A stretch of DNA of 64,000 bases from an uncultured Holophagaceae bacterium (GCA_903840385.1 CAIMFT010000181.1:1-64000); one strand, 5' to 3'. Positions 15,538 to 23,977 are shown, numbered from the stretch's first letter. The notes: generated from the sequence alone by a model not told the origin. Numbers and translations: made by a program.

Positions 15538-16146
15538 ATGTCCGAGCTGAACATCAACGACGCCGTGCTGACCACCCGCCTGGATGCGGTGGTCAACTGG
15601 GGCCGCAAGAACAGCCTCTGGCCCATGCCCTTCGGCGTGGCCTGCTGTGCCATCGAGTTCATGAGCATGATGTCCTCGAAGTACGACCTCGCCCGCTTCG
15701 GCGCCGAGGCCATGCGCTTCAGCCCCCGGCAGAGCGACATGATGCTGGTGCTGGGCACCATCACCAACAAGATGGCCCCGGTGCTCCGCACCATCTACGC
15801 CCAGATGGCCGAGCCCAAGTGGGTGATCAGCGTTGGCGTCTGCGCCAGCTCCGGCGGGATGTACCGCACCTACGCCACCCTCCAGGGCATCGATCGGGTG
15901 ATCCCCGTGGACGTCTACGTCCCCGGCTGCCCGCCCCGGCCCGAGAGCATGATCTACGGCGTCATGAAGCTGCAGGAGAAGATCGAGAAGGAATCCCTCT
16001 CCATGCGGAAGGACCACATCGCCCGCTTCTACGAGAGCCTCGCCCGACAGGAGGTCTACGAGGCCGCCAAGGGTGTCACCGGGCAGCAGGCCATCCGGGA
16101 AATGCTGGCGGACGCTGCCGAGCGCGGCGCCGGGACGATCTTCTAG
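15538..16146 (+). CDS. nuoB: NADH-quinone oxidoreductase subunit B
   Basis: NuoB carries iron-sulfur cluster N2, the last electron carrier before quinone. The 202-residue protein has the tandem cysteines Cys36-Cys37 in GVACCAIEFM, Cys102 in SVGVCASSGG and Cys131 in YVPGCPPRPE, the four N2 ligands. It starts two bases after the nuoA stop. The C-terminal tail after residue 150 is longer than in minimal NuoB and Glu/Ala-rich. Confidence 0.96.
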   Translation: MSELNINDAVLTTRLDAVVNWGRKNSLWPMPFGVACCAIEFMSMMSSKYDLARFGAEAMRFSPRQSDMMLVLGTITNKMAPVLRTIYAQMAEPKWVISVGVCASSGGMYRTYATLQGIDRVIPVDVYVPGCPPRPESMIYGVMKLQEKIEKESLSMRKDHIARFYESLARQEVYEAAKGVTGQQAIREMLADAAERGAGTIF

Positions 16147-16156
16147 GGAACCGACC

Positions 16157-16648
16157 ATGATCACCGAGCACATCGACGCACAGCTGCCGGACGCCATCAC
16201 GGATCGCCATGACTTCCGCGGCGATCAGACCATCGTCATCGGCGCCGCCTCCCTCCTGCCTGTGGTGGACCTCCTCCACCGCGAGGGCTTCCAGTTTCTG
16301 GTGGACATCACCGCCGTGGACTGGCCCGAGCGGGAGCCGCGCTTCGACGTGGTCTACCACTGGCTCAACATGGCCAGCCAGGAGCGCCTGCGGGTGAAGG
16401 TGCCGGTGGCGGATGGGGCCTCCGTGCCCACCCTCGCCCTCCAGTTCAAGACCGCCAACTGGTTCGAGCGCGAGGTCTTCGACCTGTTCGGCATCAGCTT
16501 CTCCGGCCACCCGGACCTGCGCCGGCTGCTCATGTGGCAGGACTTCCCGGGCCACCCCCTGCGCAAGGACTTCCCCCTCGATGGCGGGGATGCCTTCTGC
16601 ATGGAAGGCTGCACCGCCCCCTACAACAACGGCGAACGGCGGGGCTGA
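16157..16648 (+). CDS. nuoC: NADH-quinone oxidoreductase subunit C
   Basis: The 163-residue protein is the separate (not CD-fused) 30-kDa subunit of NDH-1. The signature is present: NWFEREVFDLFGISFSGHPD (about 98-117) and LRRLLMWQDFPGHPLRKDFP. It helps hold the peripheral arm next to NuoD. It starts ten bases after nuoB and is followed by nuoD after three bases, consistent with co-transcription. Confidence 0.95.
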   Translation: MITEHIDAQLPDAITDRHDFRGDQTIVIGAASLLPVVDLLHREGFQFLVDITAVDWPEREPRFDVVYHWLNMASQERLRVKVPVADGASVPTLALQFKTANWFEREVFDLFGISFSGHPDLRRLLMWQDFPGHPLRKDFPLDGGDAFCMEGCTAPYNNGERRG

Positions 16649-16651
16649 ACC

Positions 16652-17851
16652 ATGGATTCCATCGACCTCTCCCAGCTGAAGCTCGACGGCGACCGCATGC
16701 TCGTCAACATGGGGCCGTCGCACCCCACCACCCACGGCACCCTGCGCATCGTGCTCGAGCTGGAAGGCGAGACCATCACCCGGGCCATCCCCGAGATGGG
16801 CTACCTGCACCGCGGCGTTGAGAAGCTGGGGGAGAGCCTCAGCTACCAGCAGTTCATCCCCCTCACGGACCGCCTGAACTACTGCAGCTCCCTCATGAAC
16901 AACGTGGGCTACACCTTGGCGGTGGAAAAGCTCCTGGGCATCGAGGCACCGCCCCGGGCCCAGCAGATCCGCGTCCTCGTCTCTGAGCTGGCCCGGGTCG
17001 CCGACCACATCGTCTGCGTGGGCGTGAACGCCGTGGACATTGGCGCCTTCACGGCCTTCCTCTACCTCTTCAAGCAGCGCGAGTCAGCCTACGACCTCTT
17101 CGAGCTGGCCTCGGGGCAGCGCCTGCACACCAGCTTCACCCGCATCGGTGGCCTCTTCCGCGACCTGCCCGAGAGCTTCGTGCCCAAGACCGAGCAGTTC
17201 CTGGTGGAGTGCACTGCGGCCATCGATGAAGTGGAAGCCCTGCTCACCCACAACCCCATCTGGCGGGATCGCACCGCGGGCGTCGGGGTCATCACCGCCG
17301 AAGAGGCCGTGAACTGGGGCTACACGGGCCCCTGCCTCCGTGCCGCCGGCGTCCCCCAGGACCTGCGCAAGTCCCAGCCCTACCTGGGCTACGAAACCTA
17401 CGACTTCGACATCCCCGTGGGGACCACCGGCGACGTCTGGGACCGCTACCTGGTCCGGGTCGAGGAGATCCGCCAGAGCCTGCGCATCATCCGGCAGGTG
17501 CTGGATCGCCTGGAGCCCGGCCCCATCATCGTGGACGACCCCAAGGTGGCCCTGCCCACCAAGGACAAGGTCTACAACCGGATGGAGAGCCTCATCCACC
17601 ACTTCAAGCTGATCATGCACGGCATGGAGATGCCCGTGGGCGAGGTCTACAGCGCCACCGAGGCCGCCAACGGCGAGCTGGGCTTCTACATCGTCAGCGA
17701 TGGCGGCAAGAACCCCTACCGCATCCGCGTCCGTCCCCCCTGCCTCCCCATCTTCAGCAGCTTCGAGGACCAGGTGAAGGGCGGCCTGATCGCCGACGCC
17801 GTCGCCGTCCTCGGCGCCATGAATGTCATCGCGGGTGAGCTGGACCGCTAG
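16652..17851 (+). CDS. nuoD: NADH-quinone oxidoreductase subunit D
   Basis: NuoD is the 49-kDa subunit that forms the quinone pocket with NuoB. The 399-residue protein shows NMGPSHPTTHGTLRIVLELE near the N-terminus, EMGYLHRGVEKLGE and a C-terminal end ELDR, all typical. It is a stand-alone NuoD of usual length. It is the last gene of the nuoABCD block; the next gene is on the opposite strand, and nuoEF resume 1.5 kb later. Confidence 0.96.
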   Translation: MDSIDLSQLKLDGDRMLVNMGPSHPTTHGTLRIVLELEGETITRAIPEMGYLHRGVEKLGESLSYQQFIPLTDRLNYCSSLMNNVGYTLAVEKLLGIEAPPRAQQIRVLVSELARVADHIVCVGVNAVDIGAFTAFLYLFKQRESAYDLFELASGQRLHTSFTRIGGLFRDLPESFVPKTEQFLVECTAAIDEVEALLTHNPIWRDRTAGVGVITAEEAVNWGYTGPCLRAAGVPQDLRKSQPYLGYETYDFDIPVGTTGDVWDRYLVRVEEIRQSLRIIRQVLDRLEPGPIIVDDPKVALPTKDKVYNRMESLIHHFKLIMHGMEMPVGEVYSATEAANGELGFYIVSDGGKNPYRIRVRPPCLPIFSSFEDQVKGGLIADAVAVLGAMNVIAGELDR

Positions 17852-17859
17852 ACCGTCAC

Positions 17860-18348
17860 TCAGCCCTGCGGCACATCCACCTGGCTGCGGTGGTCGTCCC
17901 GCAGGCGCTCCAGGAGGCTCAGGAGGGTGACGCGCTCCTCGGGGCTGAGGCAGCGGTCCACCTTCTGACAGAGGGCATCGTGGCAGCCGTGCATCTTGGC
18001 TTCCAGGGCCAGGCCGCGGGGAGTGATCTGGATCCGGCTGCCCCGGCGATCGGCGGGGTTCTCGCAGCGCTTCACCAGGCCACGGGTCTCCAGACGGTTA
18101 ACCAGCCTCGGCACGTCCGCAAAGCGGTAGATCATCCGGCAGCGGATGTCCTTCACCAGGTAGCCATCCTTCGGGCCCCCCTTGAGGATCCGCAGCACGT
18201 TGTACTGCTGGTCGCTGATGCCCTCGGGCTCGTAGAGCCCCTGATCGAAGAGGCGGACCACGTACTCCCGGCCCAGCAGCAGGGCCAGGCCCACCTCATG
18301 GCCGGACTCGAGGGGCTTGCTGATCTGGAGTTCCTCGCGGATGTGCAT
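17860..18348 (-). CDS. MarR family transcriptional regulator
   Basis: A 162-residue winged-helix regulator. Residues about 47-115 hold the DNA-binding part: DQQYNVLRILKGG, a recognition helix around YRFADVPRLVNRLETRGLVKR, and the wing NPADRRGSRIQITPRG. MarR proteins usually repress a divergent gene and release on binding a phenolic ligand or on oxidation. It diverges from yceI across a 111-base spacer with palindromes over the yceI promoter, so yceI (and the CDGSH gene behind it) is the likely target. It sits between nuoD and nuoE. Confidence 0.9.
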   Translation of the reverse strand: MHIREELQISKPLESGHEVGLALLLGREYVVRLFDQGLYEPEGISDQQYNVLRILKGGPKDGYLVKDIRCRMIYRFADVPRLVNRLETRGLVKRCENPADRRGSRIQITPRGLALEAKMHGCHDALCQKVDRCLSPEERVTLLSLLERLRDDHRSQVDVPQG

Positions 18349-18386
18349 GACCTGCTCCTGACCAAATAATGACAGGAACGCCCAAA

Positions 18387-18442
18387 AAGGTGTTGCAACT
18401 CCCGAAAAGAATCCTAGAATGGAAAAAGGTGGTGAAACACCT
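18387..18442 (+). promoter_or_regulatory. yceI promoter with two palindromic candidate operators
   Basis: TTGCAA (18393-18398) and TAGAAT (18415-18420) are separated by 16 bases and form a good sigma-70-type promoter for yceI, with AAGGAG before the start codon. The perfect palindrome GTTGCAAC (18392-18399) covers the -35 box. A second inverted repeat, AGGTG and CACCT (18427-18442), covers the expected start of transcription. Both are placed where a repressor would act; the divergent MarR protein is the natural candidate. Confidence 0.55.
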
Positions 18443-18459
18443 ATTACAAGGAGACACCC

Positions 18460-19029
18460 ATGAACCGAACCTTCCGCACCCTGCTCGCCGCCCTCGCCCT
18501 GGCCGCCCTGCCGGCCCTGGCCCAGGACGCCTACAAGATTGACGCCGTCCACAGCGAGGTCAGCTTCAAGATCCGCCACCTTCTGGCCAAGACCAGCGGC
18601 CGCTTCACCAAGTTCAGCGGCACCATCAAGGTGGACCCTGCGGACATCAGCAAGTCCAGCGTGGAGGTCAGCATCGAGGCCGCCAGCGTGAACACCGACA
18701 ACGAGGGCCGGGACAAGCACCTGAAGGGCGGCGACTTCTTCGACGTGGAGAAGTACCCCACCATCACCTTCAAGAGCACCTCGGTGAAGGAAGTGGCCAA
18801 GGGCAAGCTGGAAGTCACCGGGGACTTCACCCTCCGTGGCGTCACCAAGCGCATCACCTTCCCCATCACCAATGCGGGCACCCAGCCCGGCATGAAGCCT
18901 GGCAGCGTGGTTGCGGGCTTCATCGATGGCGCCGTGACCATCAACCGCAATGACTACGGCATCAAGTACGGCCCGGGCGTCCTGGGTGACGACGTGGCCA
19001 TCAGCCTCAACATCGAAGCCGGCAAGTAG
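18460..19029 (+). CDS. YceI family periplasmic lipid-binding protein
   Basis: The 189-residue protein has a Sec signal peptide (about 1-21, LLAALALAALPALAQ) and a mature YceI lipocalin-like barrel: YKIDAVHSEVSFKIRHL, FFDVEKYPTITFKST and the ending NRNDYGIKYGPGVLGDDVAISLNIEA. YceI proteins bind isoprenoid-type or other amphiphilic molecules in the periplasm and often respond to stress. The gene has its own promoter and is followed 12 bases later by the CDGSH gene. The likely regulator is the divergent MarR protein. Confidence 0.93.
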   Translation: MNRTFRTLLAALALAALPALAQDAYKIDAVHSEVSFKIRHLLAKTSGRFTKFSGTIKVDPADISKSSVEVSIEAASVNTDNEGRDKHLKGGDFFDVEKYPTITFKSTSVKEVAKGKLEVTGDFTLRGVTKRITFPITNAGTQPGMKPGSVVAGFIDGAVTINRNDYGIKYGPGVLGDDVAISLNIEAGK

Positions 19030-19041
19030 TCGGAGGACCCC

Positions 19042-19284
19042 ATGAGCGAAGGACTGCCCAAGGTCGCCGCCAAGACCCCCGCCGTGCTCGAGGTCCAGCC
19101 TGGAACCTGTTACTGGTGCACCTGTGGCCTCAGTGGCAAGCAGCCGTTCTGTGATGGGGCCCACAAGGGCTCTGGCATGGTCCCCCTCAAGGTGGAGGTC
19201 GCTGAGGCTGCCACCAAGGCCTTCTGCCTCTGCAAGCAGACCAAGACCCCGCCCTACTGTGACGGGAGCCACTGCGCCCTCTAG
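19042..19284 (+). CDS. CDGSH-type iron-sulfur protein (two cluster motifs)
   Basis: An 80-residue protein with two CDGSH-like cluster sites. The first is CYWCTCGLSGKQPFCDGAHKG (from residue 23) and the second is FCLCKQTKTPPYCDGSH (61-77). Each has the C-x-C...C-x3-H ligand set of [2Fe-2S] mitoNEET-like proteins. Such proteins transfer or sense electrons or clusters. It lies directly behind yceI, probably in the same transcript, and between the two NDH-1 blocks. Its electron partner is unknown. Confidence 0.9.
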   Translation: MSEGLPKVAAKTPAVLEVQPGTCYWCTCGLSGKQPFCDGAHKGSGMVPLKVEVAEAATKAFCLCKQTKTPPYCDGSHCAL

Positions 19285-19390
19285 GGCAGGCCCGCCAAGG
19301 CCAAAGTTGATCGTGATGGGAGGCACAGGGGTTTACCCCGGTGCCTCCCACGCTCTTTGGGCTAAACTGGGCCTTCATGCGAGCGCACCC

Positions 19391-19966
19391 ATGAGCCATG
19401 CCCACCCCCACGAAACCTCCAATGAAGTCCTGGCCCCGGGCCAGCGGCTCCAGGAATCCGAGCGAAAGGCCTTCAGTCCAGAGGCTGTGGCCGAGATCCA
19501 GGCGATCATGGCCCAGTACCCGGACAAGATGGCCGCGACCCTGCCGGCGCTCTACATCGCCCAGCGGGAGTTCGGCTTCGTGAGCCTGGCCGCCATGCGC
19601 GCTGTGGCGGATGTCATCGGCATCCCCGAAGCCCATGTCTTCGGCGTGGCCACCTTCTACACCATGTACCAGAAGGCCCCCGTCGGTAAGTTCCACTTCC
19701 AGGTCTGCACCAACATCAGCTGTGCCCTCCGCGGTGCCGCCCAGCTGCTGGAGAAGGTCTGCGAGCGCACCGGCGTCACCCCCGGTCAGGGCCCCAGCCC
19801 GGATGGCCTGTGGAGCGTCGAGGAAGTGGAGTGCCTGGCCGGCTGCGGTGTGGCGCCCTGTGTCCAGGTCAACCAGGACGTCTACGACGAGCTGGTGGAT
19901 GAGGACAAGCTCGTCGAGGTGATGGAAGCCTGCAAGCGGGGCGAGTATCGCCCCTGGGCGCATTGA
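19391..19966 (+). CDS. nuoE: NADH-quinone oxidoreductase subunit E
   Basis: The 24-kDa subunit of the NADH dehydrogenase module, carrying a thioredoxin-like [2Fe-2S] cluster (N1a). Ligands Cys106 and Cys111 (VCTNISCALRG) and Cys148 and Cys152 (ECLAGCGVAPC) are all present in the 191-residue protein. I chose ATG 19391; the nearby ATG at 19375 opens a five-codon frame only. nuoF follows after 14 bases. The gene is physically separated from nuoABCD by three unrelated genes. Confidence 0.95.
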   Translation: MSHAHPHETSNEVLAPGQRLQESERKAFSPEAVAEIQAIMAQYPDKMAATLPALYIAQREFGFVSLAAMRAVADVIGIPEAHVFGVATFYTMYQKAPVGKFHFQVCTNISCALRGAAQLLEKVCERTGVTPGQGPSPDGLWSVEEVECLAGCGVAPCVQVNQDVYDELVDEDKLVEVMEACKRGEYRPWAH

Positions 19967-19980
19967 GCGGAGACGAGACC

Positions 19981-21351
19981 ATGGCCGCGATCCGAACGAA
20001 GCCTGATCACCACACCTACACCTTCCCCGGGTTCGGCTCGGAGAAGTTCCCGAACCTCATGCTCCGCGGGGCAGGGGATCTGAACAACTGGCACCTCAAG
20101 GTCTATGAGCAGCAGCATGAGGGCTACGTGGCCATGCGCAAGGCGCTCCAGACGGAGCCCGTGGCGGTCATCGATGAAGTGAAGGCCTCCGGCCTCCGGG
20201 GCCGCGGCGGTGCCGGCTTCCCTGCCGGCCTCAAGTGGTCCTTCATGCCCAAGGACACCCCTGAGCGCAAGCTCACCCGCTACCTGGTCTGCAACGGTGA
20301 CGAAGGCGAGCCCGGCACATTCAAGGACCGCGTCATCCTGGAGTACAACCCCCATCAGCTCATCGAGGGCATGATCATCGGTGGCTGGGCCATGCAGTGC
20401 GCCATGGGCTACGTCTACATCCGGGGCGAGTTCCTCTGGCTCATCGAGAAGCTCGAGGCCGCCCTCCAGCAGGCCCGGGATGCGGGCTACCTGGGGAAGA
20501 ACATCCTGGGGACCGGCTGGGACTACGACATCCTGGTCTACCGCGGTGCCGGCGCCTACATCTGCGGCGAAGAGACCGCCCTCCTGAACTCCCTCGAAGG
20601 CCGCCGTGGCGAGCCCCGCGTGAAGCCCCCATTCCCTGCCGTGAAGGGCGCCTTTGGCCAGCCCACCACCGTGAACAATGTGGAGACCCTGGCCGCCGTC
20701 CCGCCCATCATGCGCATGGGCGGCGCCGAGTACGCCAAGATTGGCTCCCCCAAGAACGCCGGCACCCGCATCTTCGGTGTCAGCGGCCACGTGAAGCGGC
20801 CGGGCATCTACGAGCTGCCCATGGGCACCCCCATGAACTTCCTGGTGGAAGAGCTGGCGGGTGGCAGCAGCACGGGCCGGAAGATCAAGGCCATCATCCC
20901 TGGCGGCGCCAGCTGCCCCATGCTCGACGAGAAGGACTTCGATGTCCCCATGGACTTCGACAACCTGAAGGCCCGCGGCTCCATGGGCGGCTCCGGTGGC
21001 CTCATCGTCATGGATGAGTCCGTCTGCATCGTCCAGGCCACGCTGCGCCTCATCCGCTTCTACGCCCACGAGAGCTGCGGTCAGTGCACCCCCTGCCGCG
21101 AAGGCTGCAACTGGATGCAGTTGGTCCTGCACCGCATCGAGCATGGCCAGGGCCGCCCCGGCGACCTGGACCTGCTGGCCAGCCTCACGCCTCGCATCGG
21201 GATGCGCACCCTGTGTCCGCTGGGTGACGCCGCCTGCGGCCCCATGGACTCGGCCCTGCAGAAGTTCCGGCACGAGTTCGAGCATCACATCACCCACAAG
21301 ACCTGCTACGCCACAGGGTCGCGTCTGCTGTCCAACGTCGGCGCCCACTAA
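19981..21351 (+). CDS. nuoF: NADH-quinone oxidoreductase subunit F
   Basis: NuoF binds NADH and FMN and holds cluster N3. The 456-residue protein has the family motifs: LRGRGGAGFPAGLKW, CNGDEGEPGTFKDR, YRGAGAYICGEETALLNSLEG for FMN/NADH binding, and ESCGQCTPCREG with the later TLCPLGD for the four cluster cysteines. ATG 19981 follows GGAG; a TTG at 19963 overlapping the nuoE stop is less likely. nuoG, expected next, is not here: a DMT transporter follows after nine bases. Confidence 0.96.
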   Translation: MAAIRTKPDHHTYTFPGFGSEKFPNLMLRGAGDLNNWHLKVYEQQHEGYVAMRKALQTEPVAVIDEVKASGLRGRGGAGFPAGLKWSFMPKDTPERKLTRYLVCNGDEGEPGTFKDRVILEYNPHQLIEGMIIGGWAMQCAMGYVYIRGEFLWLIEKLEAALQQARDAGYLGKNILGTGWDYDILVYRGAGAYICGEETALLNSLEGRRGEPRVKPPFPAVKGAFGQPTTVNNVETLAAVPPIMRMGGAEYAKIGSPKNAGTRIFGVSGHVKRPGIYELPMGTPMNFLVEELAGGSSTGRKIKAIIPGGASCPMLDEKDFDVPMDFDNLKARGSMGGSGGLIVMDESVCIVQATLRLIRFYAHESCGQCTPCREGCNWMQLVLHRIEHGQGRPGDLDLLASLTPRIGMRTLCPLGDAACGPMDSALQKFRHEFEHHITHKTCYATGSRLLSNVGAH

Positions 21352-21360
21352 GGCGCCTCG

Positions 21361-22242
21361 GTGACCATCACTGGGATCGGCCTGGCCTTCACCCTCGCTG
21401 CGGCCCTGGGCTGGGCCCTGTTTGATGCCCTGCGCAAGCGCCTGAGCCGGGAGGTCTCCCCTGTCCACTTGGGCCTATTGCTGCCCCTGGCCCAGGCACC
21501 CCTCCTGGCTCTCTGGGCAGTTTCCCGGGAGCCCTTGGGCCTGCCTCTGGCCTGTCTCTGGCCGCTGGTGGCCTCTGCCCTGCTCAACAGCCTGGCCCTG
21601 GTCCTCTTCCTCGATGCACTGCGGCTCTCGCCCATGAGCATCACCATCCCGCTGCTCAGCTTCACGCCTGTGCTGTCCACCACCTTGGCCTGGCTCTTCC
21701 GGGGCCAGACGCCGGCCCTCGTCCAGTACGGCGGGGCGGCCCTGGTGGTTGGGGGGGCGGCGCTCCTGGGGGGTGGCTCCTGGCGGGACCTGCGGGCCTC
21801 CGTGCGGGAGCCGGGCGTGCGCCGCATGGCGCTGGTGGCCGTCCTCTGGAGCGGCACCGGCGTGCTGGATCAGCTGGCGGTCTCCCGCGGTGCCGGGGCC
21901 TGGTACGCCCCAGCCCTTACTGCGGTCGTGGCACTGCTGCTCTTCCTGTGGGCGGCCTTCCGCGGCCAGCTTCGGGCCTTCCTGGCCGCCGTAGGCCCGC
22001 TGGTGTCCCAGCCCCTGGTGGCAGGCACGGCCGTGGTCATTGGCGCCTTGGCGCTGGCGGTGCAGATCGAGGCCTTCCGCTGGGCGCCGGTGGGCTTCAT
22101 TGAGGTGGTGAAGCGCGGCGTCGGCATGGCCAGTGCCGTGCTCCTGGGGCGCTTCGTCTTCGCCGAGTCCCTGGACAGCCGGAAGTGGGTGGCCGTCGCG
22201 CTGCTGACCCTCGGCGTCGCCCTGGTGGTGGGCCTGCGCTAG
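21361..22242 (+). CDS. EamA/DMT superfamily transporter
   Basis: A 293-residue hydrophobic protein with about ten helices in two EamA-like halves; LAFTLAAALGWALFDALRKRL begins the first helix and the first half has LSPMSITIPLLSFTPVLST, a typical helix 4-5 pattern. It probably exports or imports a small metabolite. It starts with GTG at 21361, nine bases after nuoF, so it may ride on the nuoEF transcript. It is not closely similar to the other DMT protein at 4818-5687. Substrate unknown. Confidence 0.85.
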   Translation: MTITGIGLAFTLAAALGWALFDALRKRLSREVSPVHLGLLLPLAQAPLLALWAVSREPLGLPLACLWPLVASALLNSLALVLFLDALRLSPMSITIPLLSFTPVLSTTLAWLFRGQTPALVQYGGAALVVGGAALLGGGSWRDLRASVREPGVRRMALVAVLWSGTGVLDQLAVSRGAGAWYAPALTAVVALLLFLWAAFRGQLRAFLAAVGPLVSQPLVAGTAVVIGALALAVQIEAFRWAPVGFIEVVKRGVGMASAVLLGRFVFAESLDSRKWVAVALLTLGVALVVGLR

Positions 22243-22321
22243 GCTGTGCGGCTTGACTAAGTGCACCGATCACCACCAAGGTCCCTTGGCGGCTGGCCGT
22301 CGCGCGGGATGGGATGAAAAG

Positions 22322-22552
22322 ACCACCGCCAAGACGCCAAGGGGCGCCGACGCATCCCGCACGGGTCCGCCGAGGGCGGCTTCCGGCGTGGCCGGAAGTG
22401 ATCCCGGGGGCGCCAGGGCTGCGTCCCAAGAAGCGCAGCCCCGGCGCCCCCGAGATACAGCCCGTGCTGTCAGGTTGCCTGCCCCCCGTTGATGCGTGCC
22501 TTGCGGCCCCATCCGAGGGGCCATGTATTTCTTGGCGCTCTTGGTGGCAAGG
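22322..22552 (+). repeat. Composite element: CGCCAAG arms around a 127-bp core
   Basis: The left arm ACCACCGCCAAGACGCCAAG (22322-22341) and right arm CTTGGCGCTCTTGGTGGC (from 22531) are imperfect inverted tandem arms. Directly inside the left arm is a GC-rich core (22341-22467) beginning GGGGCGCCGACGCATC, with the hairpin CTTCCGGCGTGGCCGGAAG, and ending GAGATACAGCCCGTGC. This core is homologous, by eye at about three quarters of positions, to the minus strand of 10705-10831. The element fills most of the 384-base gap before the phosphatase gene; no gene is seen in it. Confidence 0.8.
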
Positions 22553-22626
22553 CTTGTCGTCTTTTGTAACTCGGAATTGACCTGTAGTCCCTGTGCTCGG
22601 TGCAGCGCTACCTGGGATACTGGCCT

Positions 22627-23976
22627 ATGCGCATCCGAATCGCCCTCCTCACAGCTGTTTTGGCCCTCTCCCTGGGCGCGCAGGAGGCCTTCCTGGTGAA
22701 GCCCTACCTGCAGCTGGGGGATGCTCCCGCCCCGGCCGCCAAGGAGCGGCTGGACCTGCTCTGGCATGCCGCAGACAAGGACGAGGCCTGGACCGTGGAG
22801 GTGCGCCTGGGCGAGGCCTGGGTGACCCAGGCACCGGTGACCTCCCGCCGCCTGGAGGCGCCCCCCCTCCCGGCCCACCGCATCTGCCGCGTCACCCTGC
22901 GGGACCTCCCGCCGGGGGCGAAGGTGCCCTACCGGGTGAAGCAGGGTGGGAAGGTGGTCTTCGAGGCCGAGGCCCAGACCCGCACGGCCGGGGCCCACCG
23001 CATGGTGGTGCTGGGCGATATCGCGGATGGCTCTCCCAACCAGGCCGCCATTGCCAAGGCCATGGCGGCCGAGCGGCCGGATGCGGTCTTCGTGGTGGGT
23101 GATCTGGTCTACGGTCGCGGCCGGGCCTCGGAGTACCGGAAGGTGTTCTACCCGGTCTATAACGGTGCCGACACCCTGATGGCGCGAGTGCCCTTCCTGG
23201 GCATGCCCGGCAACCACGACGCCCCCTTTCCCGGCTTCGAGGATGCCTCTGCCTTCTACGCCTACTGGTCCCTGCCCCTGAATGGGCCAGCCCTCAAGCC
23301 CGGCGACCCCGGGGCGGCCCCAGTCAAGGCCGGGGTCCACGACGCCATGGTGGCCGCCGCCGGTTCGGCCTTCCCCCGCATGGCCAGCTTCAGCTTCGAC
23401 TGGGGCCCGGTGCACTGGACGGTGCTTGACTCCAACACCTACACGGACTGGGACAGCCCCGTGCTGAAGGCCTGGCTGGAGGCGGACCTCGCTGCCGCCA
23501 AGGGCGCCGCCTGGCGCATCGTGGCCCTCCACCACCCCCTGTTCCAGAGCTCCAAGTCCCACTTCGATGACCAGTGGATGCGCCCCCTTGCGCCCATCCT
23601 CCAGAAGCACGGTGTGAGCCTGGTCTTCGCCGGCCATGTGCACAACTACCAGCGCACCGCACCGCTGCTGTTCAGCCCCACCAAGGTGGGCACCCGCCGT
23701 CAGCCCGTGGAGGGGACCTTTACCGTGGACGAGGCCTTCGACGGCCGCACCGTCACCCGCCCCAAGGGCATCATCCACATCGTCACCGGTGCCGGCGGGG
23801 CCGATCTCTATGACCCCAAGCAGACCCTGGACCGAGCCACCTGGCAGCCCTGGACCCGGACCTTCATCTCGGACCGCCACTCCTTCACCGTGCTGGATGT
23901 GGAAGCCGGCAAGCTGCGGCTCCGCCAGCTCGACGTCCAGGGCCGCGAGCTGGATGGAGTCACGCTGACGAAGTGA
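22627..23976 (+). CDS. Exported purple-acid-phosphatase-like metallophosphoesterase
   Basis: A 449-residue protein with a signal peptide (about 1-19, IALLTAVLALSLGAQ), an N-terminal fibronectin-like domain (about 20-115, ending TLRDLPPGAKVPYRVKQGG) and a calcineurin-like phosphoesterase domain. The metal-binding motifs are LGDIAD, VVGDLVYGRG, GNHDAPF, ALHHPLFQS and FAGHVHNYQR. This is the purple acid phosphatase layout; it would hydrolyse phosphomonoesters in the periplasm. ATG 22627 is chosen because it gives a clean signal peptide. The stop is one base from the stop of the convergent exported protein gene. Confidence 0.88.
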   Translation: MRIRIALLTAVLALSLGAQEAFLVKPYLQLGDAPAPAAKERLDLLWHAADKDEAWTVEVRLGEAWVTQAPVTSRRLEAPPLPAHRICRVTLRDLPPGAKVPYRVKQGGKVVFEAEAQTRTAGAHRMVVLGDIADGSPNQAAIAKAMAAERPDAVFVVGDLVYGRGRASEYRKVFYPVYNGADTLMARVPFLGMPGNHDAPFPGFEDASAFYAYWSLPLNGPALKPGDPGAAPVKAGVHDAMVAAAGSAFPRMASFSFDWGPVHWTVLDSNTYTDWDSPVLKAWLEADLAAAKGAAWRIVALHHPLFQSSKSHFDDQWMRPLAPILQKHGVSLVFAGHVHNYQRTAPLLFSPTKVGTRRQPVEGTFTVDEAFDGRTVTRPKGIIHIVTGAGGADLYDPKQTLDRATWQPWTRTFISDRHSFTVLDVEAGKLRLRQLDVQGRELDGVTLTK

Positions 23977-23977
23977 G

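Noticed and set aside
22253-22580. Small plus-strand frames in the composite repeat element
   Set aside because: They translate the repeat arms and GC-rich core and differ between the two core copies; not protein-coding.
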